Source: Acidimicrobiia bacterium (GTDB taxonomy: Bacteria; Actinomycetota; Acidimicrobiia; IMCC26256; PALSA-610). Taken from it: DNA of 64,000 nucleotides. Below the pieces are notes generated by a model, which worked only from the letters and a program-made list of their open reading frames with translations, searched no databases and had not been told where the DNA came from. The stretch covers positions 1 through 64,000 of the forward strand of contig BPGH01000003.1 in the NCBI GenBank assembly GCA_026002935.1. The letters run 5' to 3'. This document shows positions 27,192 to 36,025 of this stretch, piece by piece (positions within the stretch are counted from its first letter, which is position 1; every line of letters starts with the position of its first letter). The translations under genes were made by a program, and so were the position numbers.

Positions 27192-29369
27192 GGCGTCACG
27201 GGCACCGGCACGACGGCGTCGGCCGCGCCGCGATCACGGAACCACGTCACACCCTCGTGCACGAGGCCGAACCGTAGGGCGGCGTCCTCGGCACCCGGCG
27301 TCACCGGGAGCTCGACGGTCACGTGCTCGCCGGGGAACAACGTGCGCGGCAGGTCGAACATCTCGGTCGCGACCACGTTGCCGCGGTCGTCGATGTGTTC
27401 GGCCGCCAGGCGGACGCGGCCGCACCCGGCGCCCGGGACGGGCGCGCCGGCGACCCACGGCGCCCGCTCCCCGGCGTGGCGGACCTCGACGCGCGCCGCC
27501 GCCTGCGCACCGCGCGTCGCCGGGGGTTCGAGCCGGGCGCTGAGCACGGCGCGGTACGCCATCGCGGGGAGCGGCGCGCACATCGGTCCGGGCAGGACCA
27601 GTCCCTCGGCGGCGAGCCGCTCGCGGGTCCCGGGATCGAGCCCGTCGGGGGAGACCGTCAGCGCCAGGCCGGCCGCGTGTTCCAGCGCGACCACCAGGCC
27701 CTGGCCGGGGACGTCGTCCGGGAGCCGGTCGGCGACGAGCATCGGGCCGCACTCCCGTACGGTCGTGGTGCGCTCCCGCTCGAAGCGGCTGCGCGGGAGC
27801 AGGAACCGGTAGTTGTTGACGTGCCACCACTGCGCGCGGACCGACACCCGGATGCACTCCCCCGGCACGCCGGCGCGCTCGACGCGGTCGATTGCGTCCA
27901 CGAGGGTCGCCTCACCCGACCGCTGCGCCCATCCGGCCTCGAAGAAGTGGCGGTGCACCTCGAAGGACGCGCCGACGAGCAGCGCGAGCGCGATCAGCGC
28001 ACCCGCCCAGCGGCGCACCGAGCCGGCGGCGTACGCCGCCGCGACGGCCGCGACCCCGACGAGCAGCTCGGTCGTGACCGACGTCCCCCCGAGCAGCCGG
28101 CGCAGCGGGAACAGCCCGATCACGTTGGAGACGACGACCGTCGGGCTCGTGTGCGCGCGGGGGCACCAGCACGTGCGCCAGCGCGGTCGACACGACCAGA
28201 CCGGCGGTGAGCAGGAGGCCGGCGCCCAGCAGCCGGCGCCCGTCACGTGCCCGGTCGAGCAGCCAGCCGGTCCCGATCACCACCGCGGGGAGCGCGACCG
28301 CCTCGGTGTACCGCCCGTAGTAGACGTAGTGGATCGGGCGCGGCACGGCACCCGCGTCGAGCGTGACCGCGTCGGCGACGAGCGTGAGGACCACGGCGAG
28401 GGCCGCGAAGCCGCCGGCGGCCCGGCGGCCGTCGCCGCCACCGCGGCGGGCGTCCGCGAGCCGGCCCAGGCCCACCGCACACCCGACGACCGCGAGGCCC
28501 AGCGTCGTGACCCCGACGTACGAGACGCGCCCGGCGAGCCGCGCGCCGAGCTCGGGCCACAGGGACGGCTCGGTGAGGGCGTCGAGCAGGCCGGTCCGGC
28601 GCGCGGACAGGCCGGCCGTGCCCGACCCGTTCGCGACGACGGCGTTGAACGCGTGCCCCGCCGCGACCGAGGCCACGAGCGCGCCGAGCGCCGGCGCGAG
28701 GGCGGCCCGACCGAGCCACCCGCGAGCGGCGGCGACGAGCGCGACCGCGAACGCGGCGGCGACGACGACGCCGCGCGGGGACACCCAGTAGGCGAACCCG
28801 GCGGCCACACCTGCGGCGGCGAGCCGGCGGCGGTCGTCGGCGTCCGCGACGGACGCGAGCAGCCAGGTGGCCGCCAGCGTCACGGCGAACATGGCGTTCT
28901 CCGACATCGCCAGGCCGGCGGCGGTGAACGACGCCGGCTGCGCGAACACGACGACGACCGCGGCGATCACCTGGAGGTGCGTCGCCCCGGGGAACAGCCG
29001 CCGGACCACGAGCGCGGCGAGGACGCCGGATGCCGCGAGGAGGAACGCGTTGGTCACGAGCGCGAGGGCGTAGAACCGCGACGGGTCGCCGGTGACCGCC
29101 GCGGCCGGGGCGAGCAGGAGGCTGTAGCCCGCGAAGTACCCGTTCCCGGTGCCGCCGGCACCGTCGACGAGCTGGCGCGCGTTGCCGAGGTAGCCCGCCT
29201 CGTCGGCGTGCACGAGCGGCACCGGTCCCGGGTCGGCGAGCAGCACCCGCGCCACGAGGACGAGCGCGAGGGCGAGCGCGACACCGGCGGCGGCGGGGAC
29301 GGCCGCCGCCCCGGCACGCGACCCGGCCCGCGGCCTCGGCACGACCAGGTGCTCCTGTGCGCGAACCAT
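27188..29369 (-). CDS. Polytopic membrane glycosyltransferase-like protein (GT-C type), one frame error
   Basis: A protein of about 727 aa with some 12 hydrophobic segments followed by a soluble C-terminal domain of about 250 aa. Loop 1 has PLVHADEAGYLGNARQLVDG, with the Asp-Glu pair typical of GT-C catalytic loops. The C-terminal part (VRLAAEHIDDRGNVVATEMF) looks like an extracytoplasmic beta domain. An extra base near 28163 breaks the frame within the membrane region. It is translationally coupled to the next GT-C gene downstream. It may be an arabinosyl- or other polyprenyl-P-sugar transferase (inference). Confidence 0.72.
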
Positions 29370-29415
29370 CCGGTGAGCACCGTCCCCGCGGTCGGCCGGT
29401 CCAGGGCGGGCGCGC

Positions 29416-29421
29416 AGCCTA
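29416..29421 (-). promoter_or_regulatory. -10 (TAGGCT) for the GT-C pair
   Basis: TAGGCT on the minus strand, 46 bases before ATG 29369. It faces away from the TAGGCT of the GT2 gene. Confidence 0.4.
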
Positions 29422-29475
29422 GACGGCCCGTGTCCGGGGACCCCGCACCTGCGGTGGCTCGCGCTCGGCGACCAC

Positions 29476-29487
29476 TAGGCTGCCGCC
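29476..29487 (+). promoter_or_regulatory. Leaderless-type -10 (TAGGCT) for GT2
   Basis: TAGGCT is followed by the spacer GCCGCC and GTG 29488. Confidence 0.6.
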
Positions 29488-30432
29488 GTGCACGCCCCAT
29501 CGGCCGCAGGACCCGGCGATCGGAAGGCCCCCGGGGACGCCGAGCTCGACGTCTCGATCGTGCTCCCGGTCTACAACGAGGCGGGCCACCTGCAGGCGGA
29601 GGTCGACCGGATCCGCGCCGCGATGGACGCGTCCGGCTACTCCTACGAGATCATCGTGGTCGACGACGGGTCGACGGACGGGTCGGCGGAGATCGCCCGC
29701 TCGCTCCGGGACGTCCGCGTGATCGCGTTCCCCACGAACCGCGGGTCGGGCTCGGCCCGCAAGGCCGGCACCCAGGCCGCGCGCGGGCGGGTCACGGTCT
29801 GGACCGACGTCGACATGACCTACCCCAACGACGAGATCCCCCGGCTCGTCAAGGAGCTCGAGGGTCACGACCAGGTGGTCGGCGCGCGCGACACGGAGGC
29901 GGGCACGGTCAAGGCGCTGCGTGTCCCCGCGAAGTGGCTCATCCGCCGCCTCGCCAGCTTCCTCACCGGCACCAGGATCCCCGACCTCAATTCGGGGTTC
30001 CGCGCCTTCCGCACCGACGTCGCGCGCCAGTACCTCAACCAGCTCCCGGCGGGGTTCTCGTGTGTCACGACGATCACGATGACCTTCCTCGCCAACGGCT
30101 ACTCGGTGAAGTACGTGCCGATCAGCTACCGCAAGCGCGCCGGGAGGTCGAAGTTCCACTGGTGGTCCGACACGCGCCGGTACGCCACCCAGGTGATCCG
30201 GATGGTGATGTCGTACGACCCGCTGCGGATCTTCCTCCCGGTCGGGTTCGTGCTGGCCGCGGTCGGCATCGGGAAGCTCGCCTTCGACCTGCTCACCAAG
30301 GACTTCCGCGTCGCCACCAACACCCTGCTGATCCTCTTCGCGTCGTTCCAGGTGTTCGCGATCGGGTTGCTCGCGGATCTCGTCACCCGCGCGACGAGGG
30401 ATCGGGACGAGGTCCCGCCGACGTCGGCGTGA
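29488..30432 (+). CDS. GT2 glycosyltransferase, polyprenyl-phosphate sugar synthase-like
   Basis: A 314-aa GT-A enzyme with two C-terminal transmembrane helices. The nucleotide-sugar site is VVDDGSTDGS, the metal-binding motif is in VWTDVDMTY, and LNSGFRAFRTDVA plus KYVPISYRKRAGRSKF match dolichol-phosphate mannosyltransferase-like proteins. It probably makes a polyprenyl-phosphate hexose used by the GT-C enzymes next door. It is divergent from them and is coupled by GTGA to the flippase-like gene that follows. Confidence 0.87.
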   Translation: MHAPSAAGPGDRKAPGDAELDVSIVLPVYNEAGHLQAEVDRIRAAMDASGYSYEIIVVDDGSTDGSAEIARSLRDVRVIAFPTNRGSGSARKAGTQAARGRVTVWTDVDMTYPNDEIPRLVKELEGHDQVVGARDTEAGTVKALRVPAKWLIRRLASFLTGTRIPDLNSGFRAFRTDVARQYLNQLPAGFSCVTTITMTFLANGYSVKYVPISYRKRAGRSKFHWWSDTRRYATQVIRMVMSYDPLRIFLPVGFVLAAVGIGKLAFDLLTKDFRVATNTLLILFASFQVFAIGLLADLVTRATRDRDEVPPTSA

Positions 30433-31412
30433 ACGACCCCTCCCCCGCGCCGCGCGCGGCGGGCGCCGACCGGTGGAACGGGGTCGTGGAACGCCTGCTC
30501 GGTTGGGCACGTCGGTTGTCCGCGCGGCGGTCGCGGACGGCGGGCCTGCCCGCCCTGCTCGCCGCGCTCGCGCTGTTCGCCGGTTCCACCGCGCTCGCGA
30601 TCCGCGCGCTGCCCGACCTCGAGGACGGGATCCGCTGGTGGCCGCTCGTGCTCGTCGGCCTGCTCGCCTGGGTCGGCGCGGTCGTCAACGGCGCCGAGTT
30701 CGCCGCCTCGGCCCGACTGCTCGGGCGGCGGGTGGGGTTCCCCGACGCCCTGCGCGTGGCGATCGTCGCGACCGCGGCGAACACCCTGCCGATCCCGGGC
30801 GCGATCATCGTGCGGACCCGCGCGCTCGCCCGCCTGGGCGAGACCCACCTCGACGCCCTGCGCGCGACCGCGGTCGTCGGACTCGCGATGGTCGGCGCGT
30901 CGTTCTCGCTCGCGGGCGGCCTGCAGGCCGGCTTCGGCCCGCGCCGGCTGGCCGGCACCGCGATGCTCGCCTTCGGGGTCGTCGTGCTGGCCGCGGTGCA
31001 CCGGGTCGTCGGGACCCGCCGCGGCGGGGGTCGAGCCAGGCTCTTCTGGTGGCTCGTGCTCGTCGAACTGGCCTCGGTCGCGCTGAAGGCACTCACGCTG
31101 GGCCTCGCGGTCCACGCGATCGGCTTCTCGGCGAGCCCGTCGCAGCTCGCGGCGATGAGCATCTCGTACGTGATCGCCCTCGCGATCGGGGTGTTCCCCG
31201 CCGGGCTCGGGATCACCGAACTCCTCGTCGGCCTCATCAGCCCCGGCGTCGGGATCGACGCCGCCGTCGGCGTGCTCGCGACCTCGGTGCGGCGCGTCAC
31301 CGAACTGGTCGCCTTCTCCGGGTTGGCGATCGTCTTCGCCCTCCGGGAGGGCGCCCGAACGCGGGCCGGCGCCGCTGCGCGCGCCTCCGGCGACGGGCAC
31401 GGCGCCGGCTGA
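30429..31412 (+). CDS. LPG-synthase-TM/flippase-like integral membrane protein
   Basis: A 327-aa protein with about eight transmembrane helices, of the lysylphosphatidylglycerol-synthase transmembrane (UPF0104) fold without the synthetase domain. Typical segments are ATAANTLPIPGAIIVRTRAL, VIALAIGVFPAGLGITELLV and SVRRVTELVAF. Members next to GT2 genes often act in glycolipid export or polyprenyl-P-sugar flipping (known family context). Here it overlaps the GT2 gene, so a role in moving its product across the membrane is plausible. The substrate is unknown. Confidence 0.78.
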   Translation: MNDPSPAPRAAGADRWNGVVERLLGWARRLSARRSRTAGLPALLAALALFAGSTALAIRALPDLEDGIRWWPLVLVGLLAWVGAVVNGAEFAASARLLGRRVGFPDALRVAIVATAANTLPIPGAIIVRTRALARLGETHLDALRATAVVGLAMVGASFSLAGGLQAGFGPRRLAGTAMLAFGVVVLAAVHRVVGTRRGGGRARLFWWLVLVELASVALKALTLGLAVHAIGFSASPSQLAAMSISYVIALAIGVFPAGLGITELLVGLISPGVGIDAAVGVLATSVRRVTELVAFSGLAIVFALREGARTRAGAAARASGDGHGAG

Positions 31413-31426
31413 GCGGGGCGCTCAGC
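31408..31426. terminator. Convergent hairpin spanning both stop codons
   Basis: GCTGAGC, loop GGGGC, GCTCAGC. The stem contains the + strand TGA and the minus strand TGA of the two converging genes. There is no T-tract. Confidence 0.45.
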
Positions 31427-32483
31427 GGGCCGCCACGACGGCGTCGGCGACCGCCTCCCACGACGGCCGGTGGGCGGCGGTGCCGGCCGCGAGCGCCTCG
31501 AGCCCGGACCCGGCGCGCTCGACCGCGTCGGCGAGCGCCTCCGGGTCACCCGGGGGGACGAGCACCCCCGACTCGCCGTCCGCGACCGCCTCGGCGAGCC
31601 CTCCCACCCGGCTCGCGACCACGGGCCGGCCCGCGGCGAGCGCGATCGGCACGACGCCCGACTGCGTCGCGCTCCGGTACGGCGCGAGGACCAGGTGATG
31701 GCGCGCGAGGAGGCCGCCCACCTCGTCGTCGGGCACGTAGCGCGCGTCGAGGCGCACGCGGCCCCGCAGCTTGGGGTCGCGCACCCGCTCCCGCCACACC
31801 GCCGCGTCGTGCCACAGCTGGCCCGCGATCGTCAACTCCACGTCGCGCCCGCGCGCGAGCAGCCGGGAGACGGCGTCGACGGCGACGTCGAACCCCTTGT
31901 ACCCGCGCACGATCCCGAGGCACAGCAGGCGCAACGGTGGGCGGGGCGGCAGCGGCGCCGGCCCGACCGGGATCAGCGGCGGCATCGCGGTGACGGTCAC
32001 CGGTCTGCCGGGGGCCAGCCGCTCGACCTCCCGTGCGACGCTCCGCGAGTGCGCGACGACCCGGCTCGCCCGCCGGAACACGAGCCGGGCGAGCGGCACG
32101 TCGAAGGGCATTCGCTCGTGCGGCAGCGCGTTGTGGGCGACGACCACCAGGGGTCGGCGCGCCGCGAGGTGCACGGCGAGCAGGGCCGGCGCGTGGAACG
32201 GCGTGACCCACGGGGCGACGAGGAGGTCGCGGTCGCGGACGGCGCGCCCCGCCCGCACCCACGACAACGGGTCCCACCACCGCAGCAGGAAGCGCGTCCC
32301 GGCCCGGTCCCGCGGCGGCACGCGCACCGCCTCGCCCGGGTAGAGGCGGCGCGGGTACTGCGACGCCCACGAGACCACGGTGACGTCGTGCCCCCGGGCG
32401 CGCAGCACGCCGACGAGCCGGTCGCCGTGGTGGGCGATCCCGCCCGGGTGGGGCGGGACCGGGCCGACGTACCCGATCCGCAT
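31422..32483 (-). CDS. GT4-type glycosyltransferase
   Basis: A 353-aa GT-B enzyme. It begins MRIGYVGPVPPHPGGIAHHG. The central HNALPHERMPFD and the C-terminal APYRSATQSGVVPIALAAG with GVLVPPGDPEALADAV match GT4 proteins, in a subgroup without a full EGFG motif. The ATG at 32483 overlaps the stop of the next GT (ATGA). It is the last gene of the minus-strand methyltransferase-GT-GT-GT operon and has no counterpart in the mirrored right arm. Confidence 0.85.
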   Translation of the reverse strand: MRIGYVGPVPPHPGGIAHHGDRLVGVLRARGHDVTVVSWASQYPRRLYPGEAVRVPPRDRAGTRFLLRWWDPLSWVRAGRAVRDRDLLVAPWVTPFHAPALLAVHLAARRPLVVVAHNALPHERMPFDVPLARLVFRRASRVVAHSRSVAREVERLAPGRPVTVTAMPPLIPVGPAPLPPRPPLRLLCLGIVRGYKGFDVAVDAVSRLLARGRDVELTIAGQLWHDAAVWRERVRDPKLRGRVRLDARYVPDDEVGGLLARHHLVLAPYRSATQSGVVPIALAAGRPVVASRVGGLAEAVADGESGVLVPPGDPEALADAVERAGSGLEALAAGTAAHRPSWEAVADAVVAAR

Positions 32484-33721
32484 CAGCGCGCCGCGGCGCG
32501 CGTGCCGCCCGCGTCCGGCGCGCGGTCGCGCGCCGGGGACCCCGCGACCACCGCCCTGAGGAAGCGCTCGTAGCGCTCGAGCACGACCGGCCACGCGTAC
32601 TCGGCGTCGACGTAGGCGCGGCCGCGCGCGCCGAGCGCGTCGGCGAGCCCGGGGCGCGTCTCGAGCATCTCGAGCGCGGCCTCGAACTCGGCGTAGCCCG
32701 CGTACGGCAGCGCCGCCCCGCTGCGGCGGGCGTGGCCGAGGAGCACCTCACAGCGGCTCTGCACGAGCCCGGGCCGTCCCTGCGCGAACGCCTCGGTGAG
32801 CACCATCGAGAACGACTCGAAGTACGAGGGTTGCACCAGTGCGAGCGCGCCCGCGATCGCACTGTCGCGCGTCGCGGTGTCGACGAAGCCGGTGACGACG
32901 ACGTCGTCGCGCCGGGGCAGCGTCATGACCGGCTGGCCGAGCAGGACCAGCCGCAGCGGCCCGGGATTGCGATCCTTGTAGGTGACGAAGAAGTCGACGA
33001 GCTCGGCGGCGCCCTTCGCGGGGTCGACCCGGCCGACGTAGAGGAGGTACGGGTCGTCGCCGACCGCGGCCCGGGCGCGGAAGCGGTCGGCCGTCGCGGG
33101 GCGGACCTCGGTACCGATCCCGACCACCTCGACGGGACGCCGGGACCGGAACCGCCGGGCGACCAGGTCACGCTCCTCGGGGGTGAACACGGCGAGCGCG
33201 TCGGGCCGGTGCACCACCTCGTCGAAGACCGAGAACCACAGCGGCGGCTCGTCGTGCAGCGCGGGGTGCAGCACCGTCGGCACGCGCCCCGCGACGCACC
33301 GCAGGCCCGCCCAGGTCGGCCAGTAGAGATACGTGACGAAGACGACCGCGTCGTAGTCGGTGGCCCGCCGGCGCAGCCACGCGGGCAGCTCCGGCACCCA
33401 CGGCCCCTGCATCCGGACCCACTCGCGCTGGAGCTCCAGCGGCCGCGGGCGCGCGCCGTGCCGCACCCGCGCGCCGAGCTGGTCGAACAGCGCGTGCGGC
33501 CGCCGGTGGGCGACCGGGAGCCGGTGGACGAGCACACCCCACTCCCTCGTGGTGCCCGGCGGGTACGCGTTCGCCCAGTCGGTGTAGGAGTGCGCGCACG
33601 TGGTGAGCACCTCGACCCGGTGGCCGCGGCCGCACATCCGGGTGGCGACCTCCCGGCAGAACTGCTCGGCGCCGCCGGCGATGTCGTCGCCGTAGCGTTG
33701 CACCACGTAGAGGAGGCGCAT
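32483..33721 (-). CDS. GT4-type glycosyltransferase (paralogue of 41653-42834)
   Basis: A 412-aa GT-B enzyme. The start is MRLLYVVQRYGDDIAGGAEQ, the middle has VLHPALHDEPPLWFSVFDEV and YVGRVDPAKGAAELVDFF, and the donor motif region is PSYFESFSMVLTEAF. The gene at 41653-42834 matches it in the same blocks (PRYGAQVAGGAET, LHPAAHDEAPIRLP, SAYESFSIVLLEAW), which indicates paralogy. Both ends overlap neighbours by ATGA, so the operon is tightly coupled. Confidence 0.87.
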   Translation of the reverse strand: MRLLYVVQRYGDDIAGGAEQFCREVATRMCGRGHRVEVLTTCAHSYTDWANAYPPGTTREWGVLVHRLPVAHRRPHALFDQLGARVRHGARPRPLELQREWVRMQGPWVPELPAWLRRRATDYDAVVFVTYLYWPTWAGLRCVAGRVPTVLHPALHDEPPLWFSVFDEVVHRPDALAVFTPEERDLVARRFRSRRPVEVVGIGTEVRPATADRFRARAAVGDDPYLLYVGRVDPAKGAAELVDFFVTYKDRNPGPLRLVLLGQPVMTLPRRDDVVVTGFVDTATRDSAIAGALALVQPSYFESFSMVLTEAFAQGRPGLVQSRCEVLLGHARRSGAALPYAGYAEFEAALEMLETRPGLADALGARGRAYVDAEYAWPVVLERYERFLRAVVAGSPARDRAPDAGGTRAAAR

Positions 33722-34797
33722 CAGGCCACCTCGAGCAGCGCCTGCGCGTAACGCTGCATCGTGTCGTGTGCGTCGAAGCGGCGCAGCCGCGCGCGGCCGC
33801 GTTCGATCATCGTGTGCCGGAGCCGGTCGTTCCCCGTCACCTCGCGCAGGGCCTCCGCGAGGACCGCCGGGCCGGCGGCGGGCGGCAGCAGCACCCCGGC
33901 GTCACCGACGGTCTCGGGGACCGCCGCGAAGGCACGCGCGACGACGGGCACGCCGAACGCCATCGCCTCCAGCACGGGGACGCAGAACCCCTCGTGCTCG
34001 CTCGCGCTCACGAGCACCGCCGCGCGCCGGAAGTACGCGGCGAGCTCCGCGTCGCGCACCGGGCCGACCAGGTGCACGCGGGGCAGGTTCAGCTCCCGGA
34101 TCTGCTCGCGTACCGCGTGCACGTAGGGTGCGAGGCGCTGCTGCCCGACGAGCAGCAGGTAGGCGGGCTCGTGCAGGTAGGTCGCCGCGACGTGCATCGC
34201 GCGCACGAGGAAGTCGGGACGCTTGTGCGGCAGGAGCTGGCCGACGGCCAGCACGATCGGGCCGTCGAACGCGTGGTCGAGGTGGTGGAGCGTCGGGGCG
34301 TGGGGTTCGGCCGCGGCGAGGGCCGCCGGGTCGAGGACCGGCGGGATCACGCGGACGTCGCGGTAGCCGAGCGCGTGCAGCTCCCGGGCGTTGAAGCCGG
34401 AGGCGGCGATCGCGACCGCGACCCGCGGCCGCAGGCGGCGCAGTTCCACCGATCCGAGCTCGAGGAGGTCCGCGAACGCGGGGTCGTAGCGCTCGAAGTA
34501 CCGCGACGGCGTGAAGTTGTGGTACACGAGCACGACGGGCTCCCGGCGTGCCATCAGCAGCGCGTGCGTCTCGGGCTCCCCGATCGAGGCGTGGTATACG
34601 AGCACGTTGCCGGTGTGTACCGGTGTGTAGTCGGAGAGGCGCAGCACGTCGCCCTGCAGGGGTGCCGCGATGTGCCGCGCGTAGATCTCCGACGGTCCCA
34701 CGCGCCGCAGCATCCGGCGCAGCCCGAGGGCCAGGTTGGTGATCGCGTCCCCGGGTGAGGCCGTCGCGACGATCTGGTGGACGCCGCGCGACCTCAC
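33721..34797 (-). CDS. GT4-type glycosyltransferase (paralogue of 39480 and 40565 genes)
   Basis: A 358-aa GT-B enzyme. It begins VRSRGVHQIVATASPGDAI, has GPSEIYARHI, VVLVYHNFTPSRYFERYDP and the donor motif SEHEGFCVPVLEAMAFG. The genes at 39480 and 40565 share HQFVP, SEIY/SEIF, YHNITP/HHNLTP and EHEGFC, so the three are paralogues. GTG 34797 overlaps the stop of the methyltransferase (GTGA). The exact sugar is unknown. Confidence 0.87.
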   Translation of the reverse strand: MRSRGVHQIVATASPGDAITNLALGLRRMLRRVGPSEIYARHIAAPLQGDVLRLSDYTPVHTGNVLVYHASIGEPETHALLMARREPVVLVYHNFTPSRYFERYDPAFADLLELGSVELRRLRPRVAVAIAASGFNARELHALGYRDVRVIPPVLDPAALAAAEPHAPTLHHLDHAFDGPIVLAVGQLLPHKRPDFLVRAMHVAATYLHEPAYLLLVGQQRLAPYVHAVREQIRELNLPRVHLVGPVRDAELAAYFRRAAVLVSASEHEGFCVPVLEAMAFGVPVVARAFAAVPETVGDAGVLLPPAAGPAVLAEALREVTGNDRLRHTMIERGRARLRRFDAHDTMQRYAQALLEVA

Positions 34798-35991
34798 GGC
34801 CGGACGGCGAAGTACGCGTAGTCCTGCGGTGCGAACAGCAGCGCGTTGACGCGCTCGAAGTTCGCGTTCAGCCGCTTGGTCAGCTCGTCGTCGCCGGGCA
34901 GGAGCTCGAGCGCCTCGTCGGGCGGGACCGGCGAGCGGTCCTGCCGGCAGCTCGGTGAACCCCGCCTCGTTCAGCAGGAACTCGAGGAACGCCGGGTGCA
35001 CCGGGCGCACGTGGTCGGGATCGACCCAGAACGCGTGCGCGTAGGTGTACAGGGAGGTCGGGTTCACGGTCTCGACGTAGAGCTTGCCGCCGTGGCGCAG
35101 CTTCTCGGAGGCGAGGTGCACGACGTCGATCACGTGCTGCGGGGAGAGGTGCTCGATCACCTGCACCATGACGATGCCGCCGAGGCTCAGGTCGTCGAGG
35201 CCGCGCAGGTACTCGACGGCCGTCCCGACCTCCACGTCGAGGCCGCGCCCGCGCGCGGTGGCCACCAGCTCCGGGTCGGGCTCGATCCCGCGCGCGTGCA
35301 CCCCCGACTCCGCGAGCAGCTCCAGCAGCTCGCCGCGCCCGAACCCGATCTCGAGCACCACGTCGCTGCCCGCGAACCAGGCGGCGACGTCGCGGTAGCG
35401 CTCCCGCAGGTCTTCGGCCGGCCCGCGGAAGTGGGCGGTGAAGTGGTCCTCCCGGTAGAAGGGGTCGAGCGTCGCGCCGGGGACGCGCCGGGCGAGCTCC
35501 TCCCGCCGGCCGTCGGCGTCGACGATCGCCCGCTCGGCCTCCGCGAGGCGGACCTGGAGGTCGTCGAGCTGCTGCACCACCCGCGTGTCGTACTCCTGCG
35601 CGATCGTGGTCGCGAGGTCGCCGACCAGCGCGAGGGCCTCGCGCACGAGCGCGGCGTGCTCCTCGGCCTGCGCGAGCACCCCCGAGACCGGGCGGCTCAC
35701 GGCCTTGCCGACCAGCCGGTGGACCAGCTCGCCACCCGGCAGGTCGCTCGACGGGTCGATCGCGGCCCGGGTGAAGTGGAACCGTTCCAGCTCGCCGAGC
35801 ACGCGCCGCAACCGGTCCGCGATCTGCGGCGCGCCGGGGGGTCGGCCGCCGACCAGCCGCTCGAAGTGGGCGTCGAGCGACTCCTCCAGGCCGGGCGGGT
35901 AGACGCCCTCGGCCCGGCGCCGCTGGACGCGCGCCCGCAGCTCCGCGATCAGCGCGTCGAGATCGGGGGCCTCATCGCTCGGCGAGGTCAC
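34794..35991 (-). CDS. SAM-dependent methyltransferase with N-terminal helical region, one frame error
   Basis: A protein of about 398 aa that heads the left GT operon. The N-terminal region (about 1-150) is helical and begins TSPSDEAPDLDALIAELRAR, then RAEGVYPPGLEESLDAHFERL. The methyltransferase domain has motif I VVLEIGFGRGELLELLAES, IEPDPELV and the class-I VQVIEHL. An extra G near 34948 breaks the frame, and the corrected C-terminus reads PQDYAYFAVRP. GTG 35991 follows TACATT by six bases. A homologue heads the mirrored operon (38443). Confidence 0.83.
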
Positions 35992-36003
35992 GCCGGAAAT
36001 GTA
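35992..36003 (-). promoter_or_regulatory. Leaderless-type -10 (TACATT) for the left GT operon
   Basis: TACATT at 36003-35998 lies six bases before GTG 35991. This fixes a start well inside the longer open frame. Confidence 0.55.
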
Positions 36004-36025
36004 CCCGCCGCCCCGCGCCCGGAGG

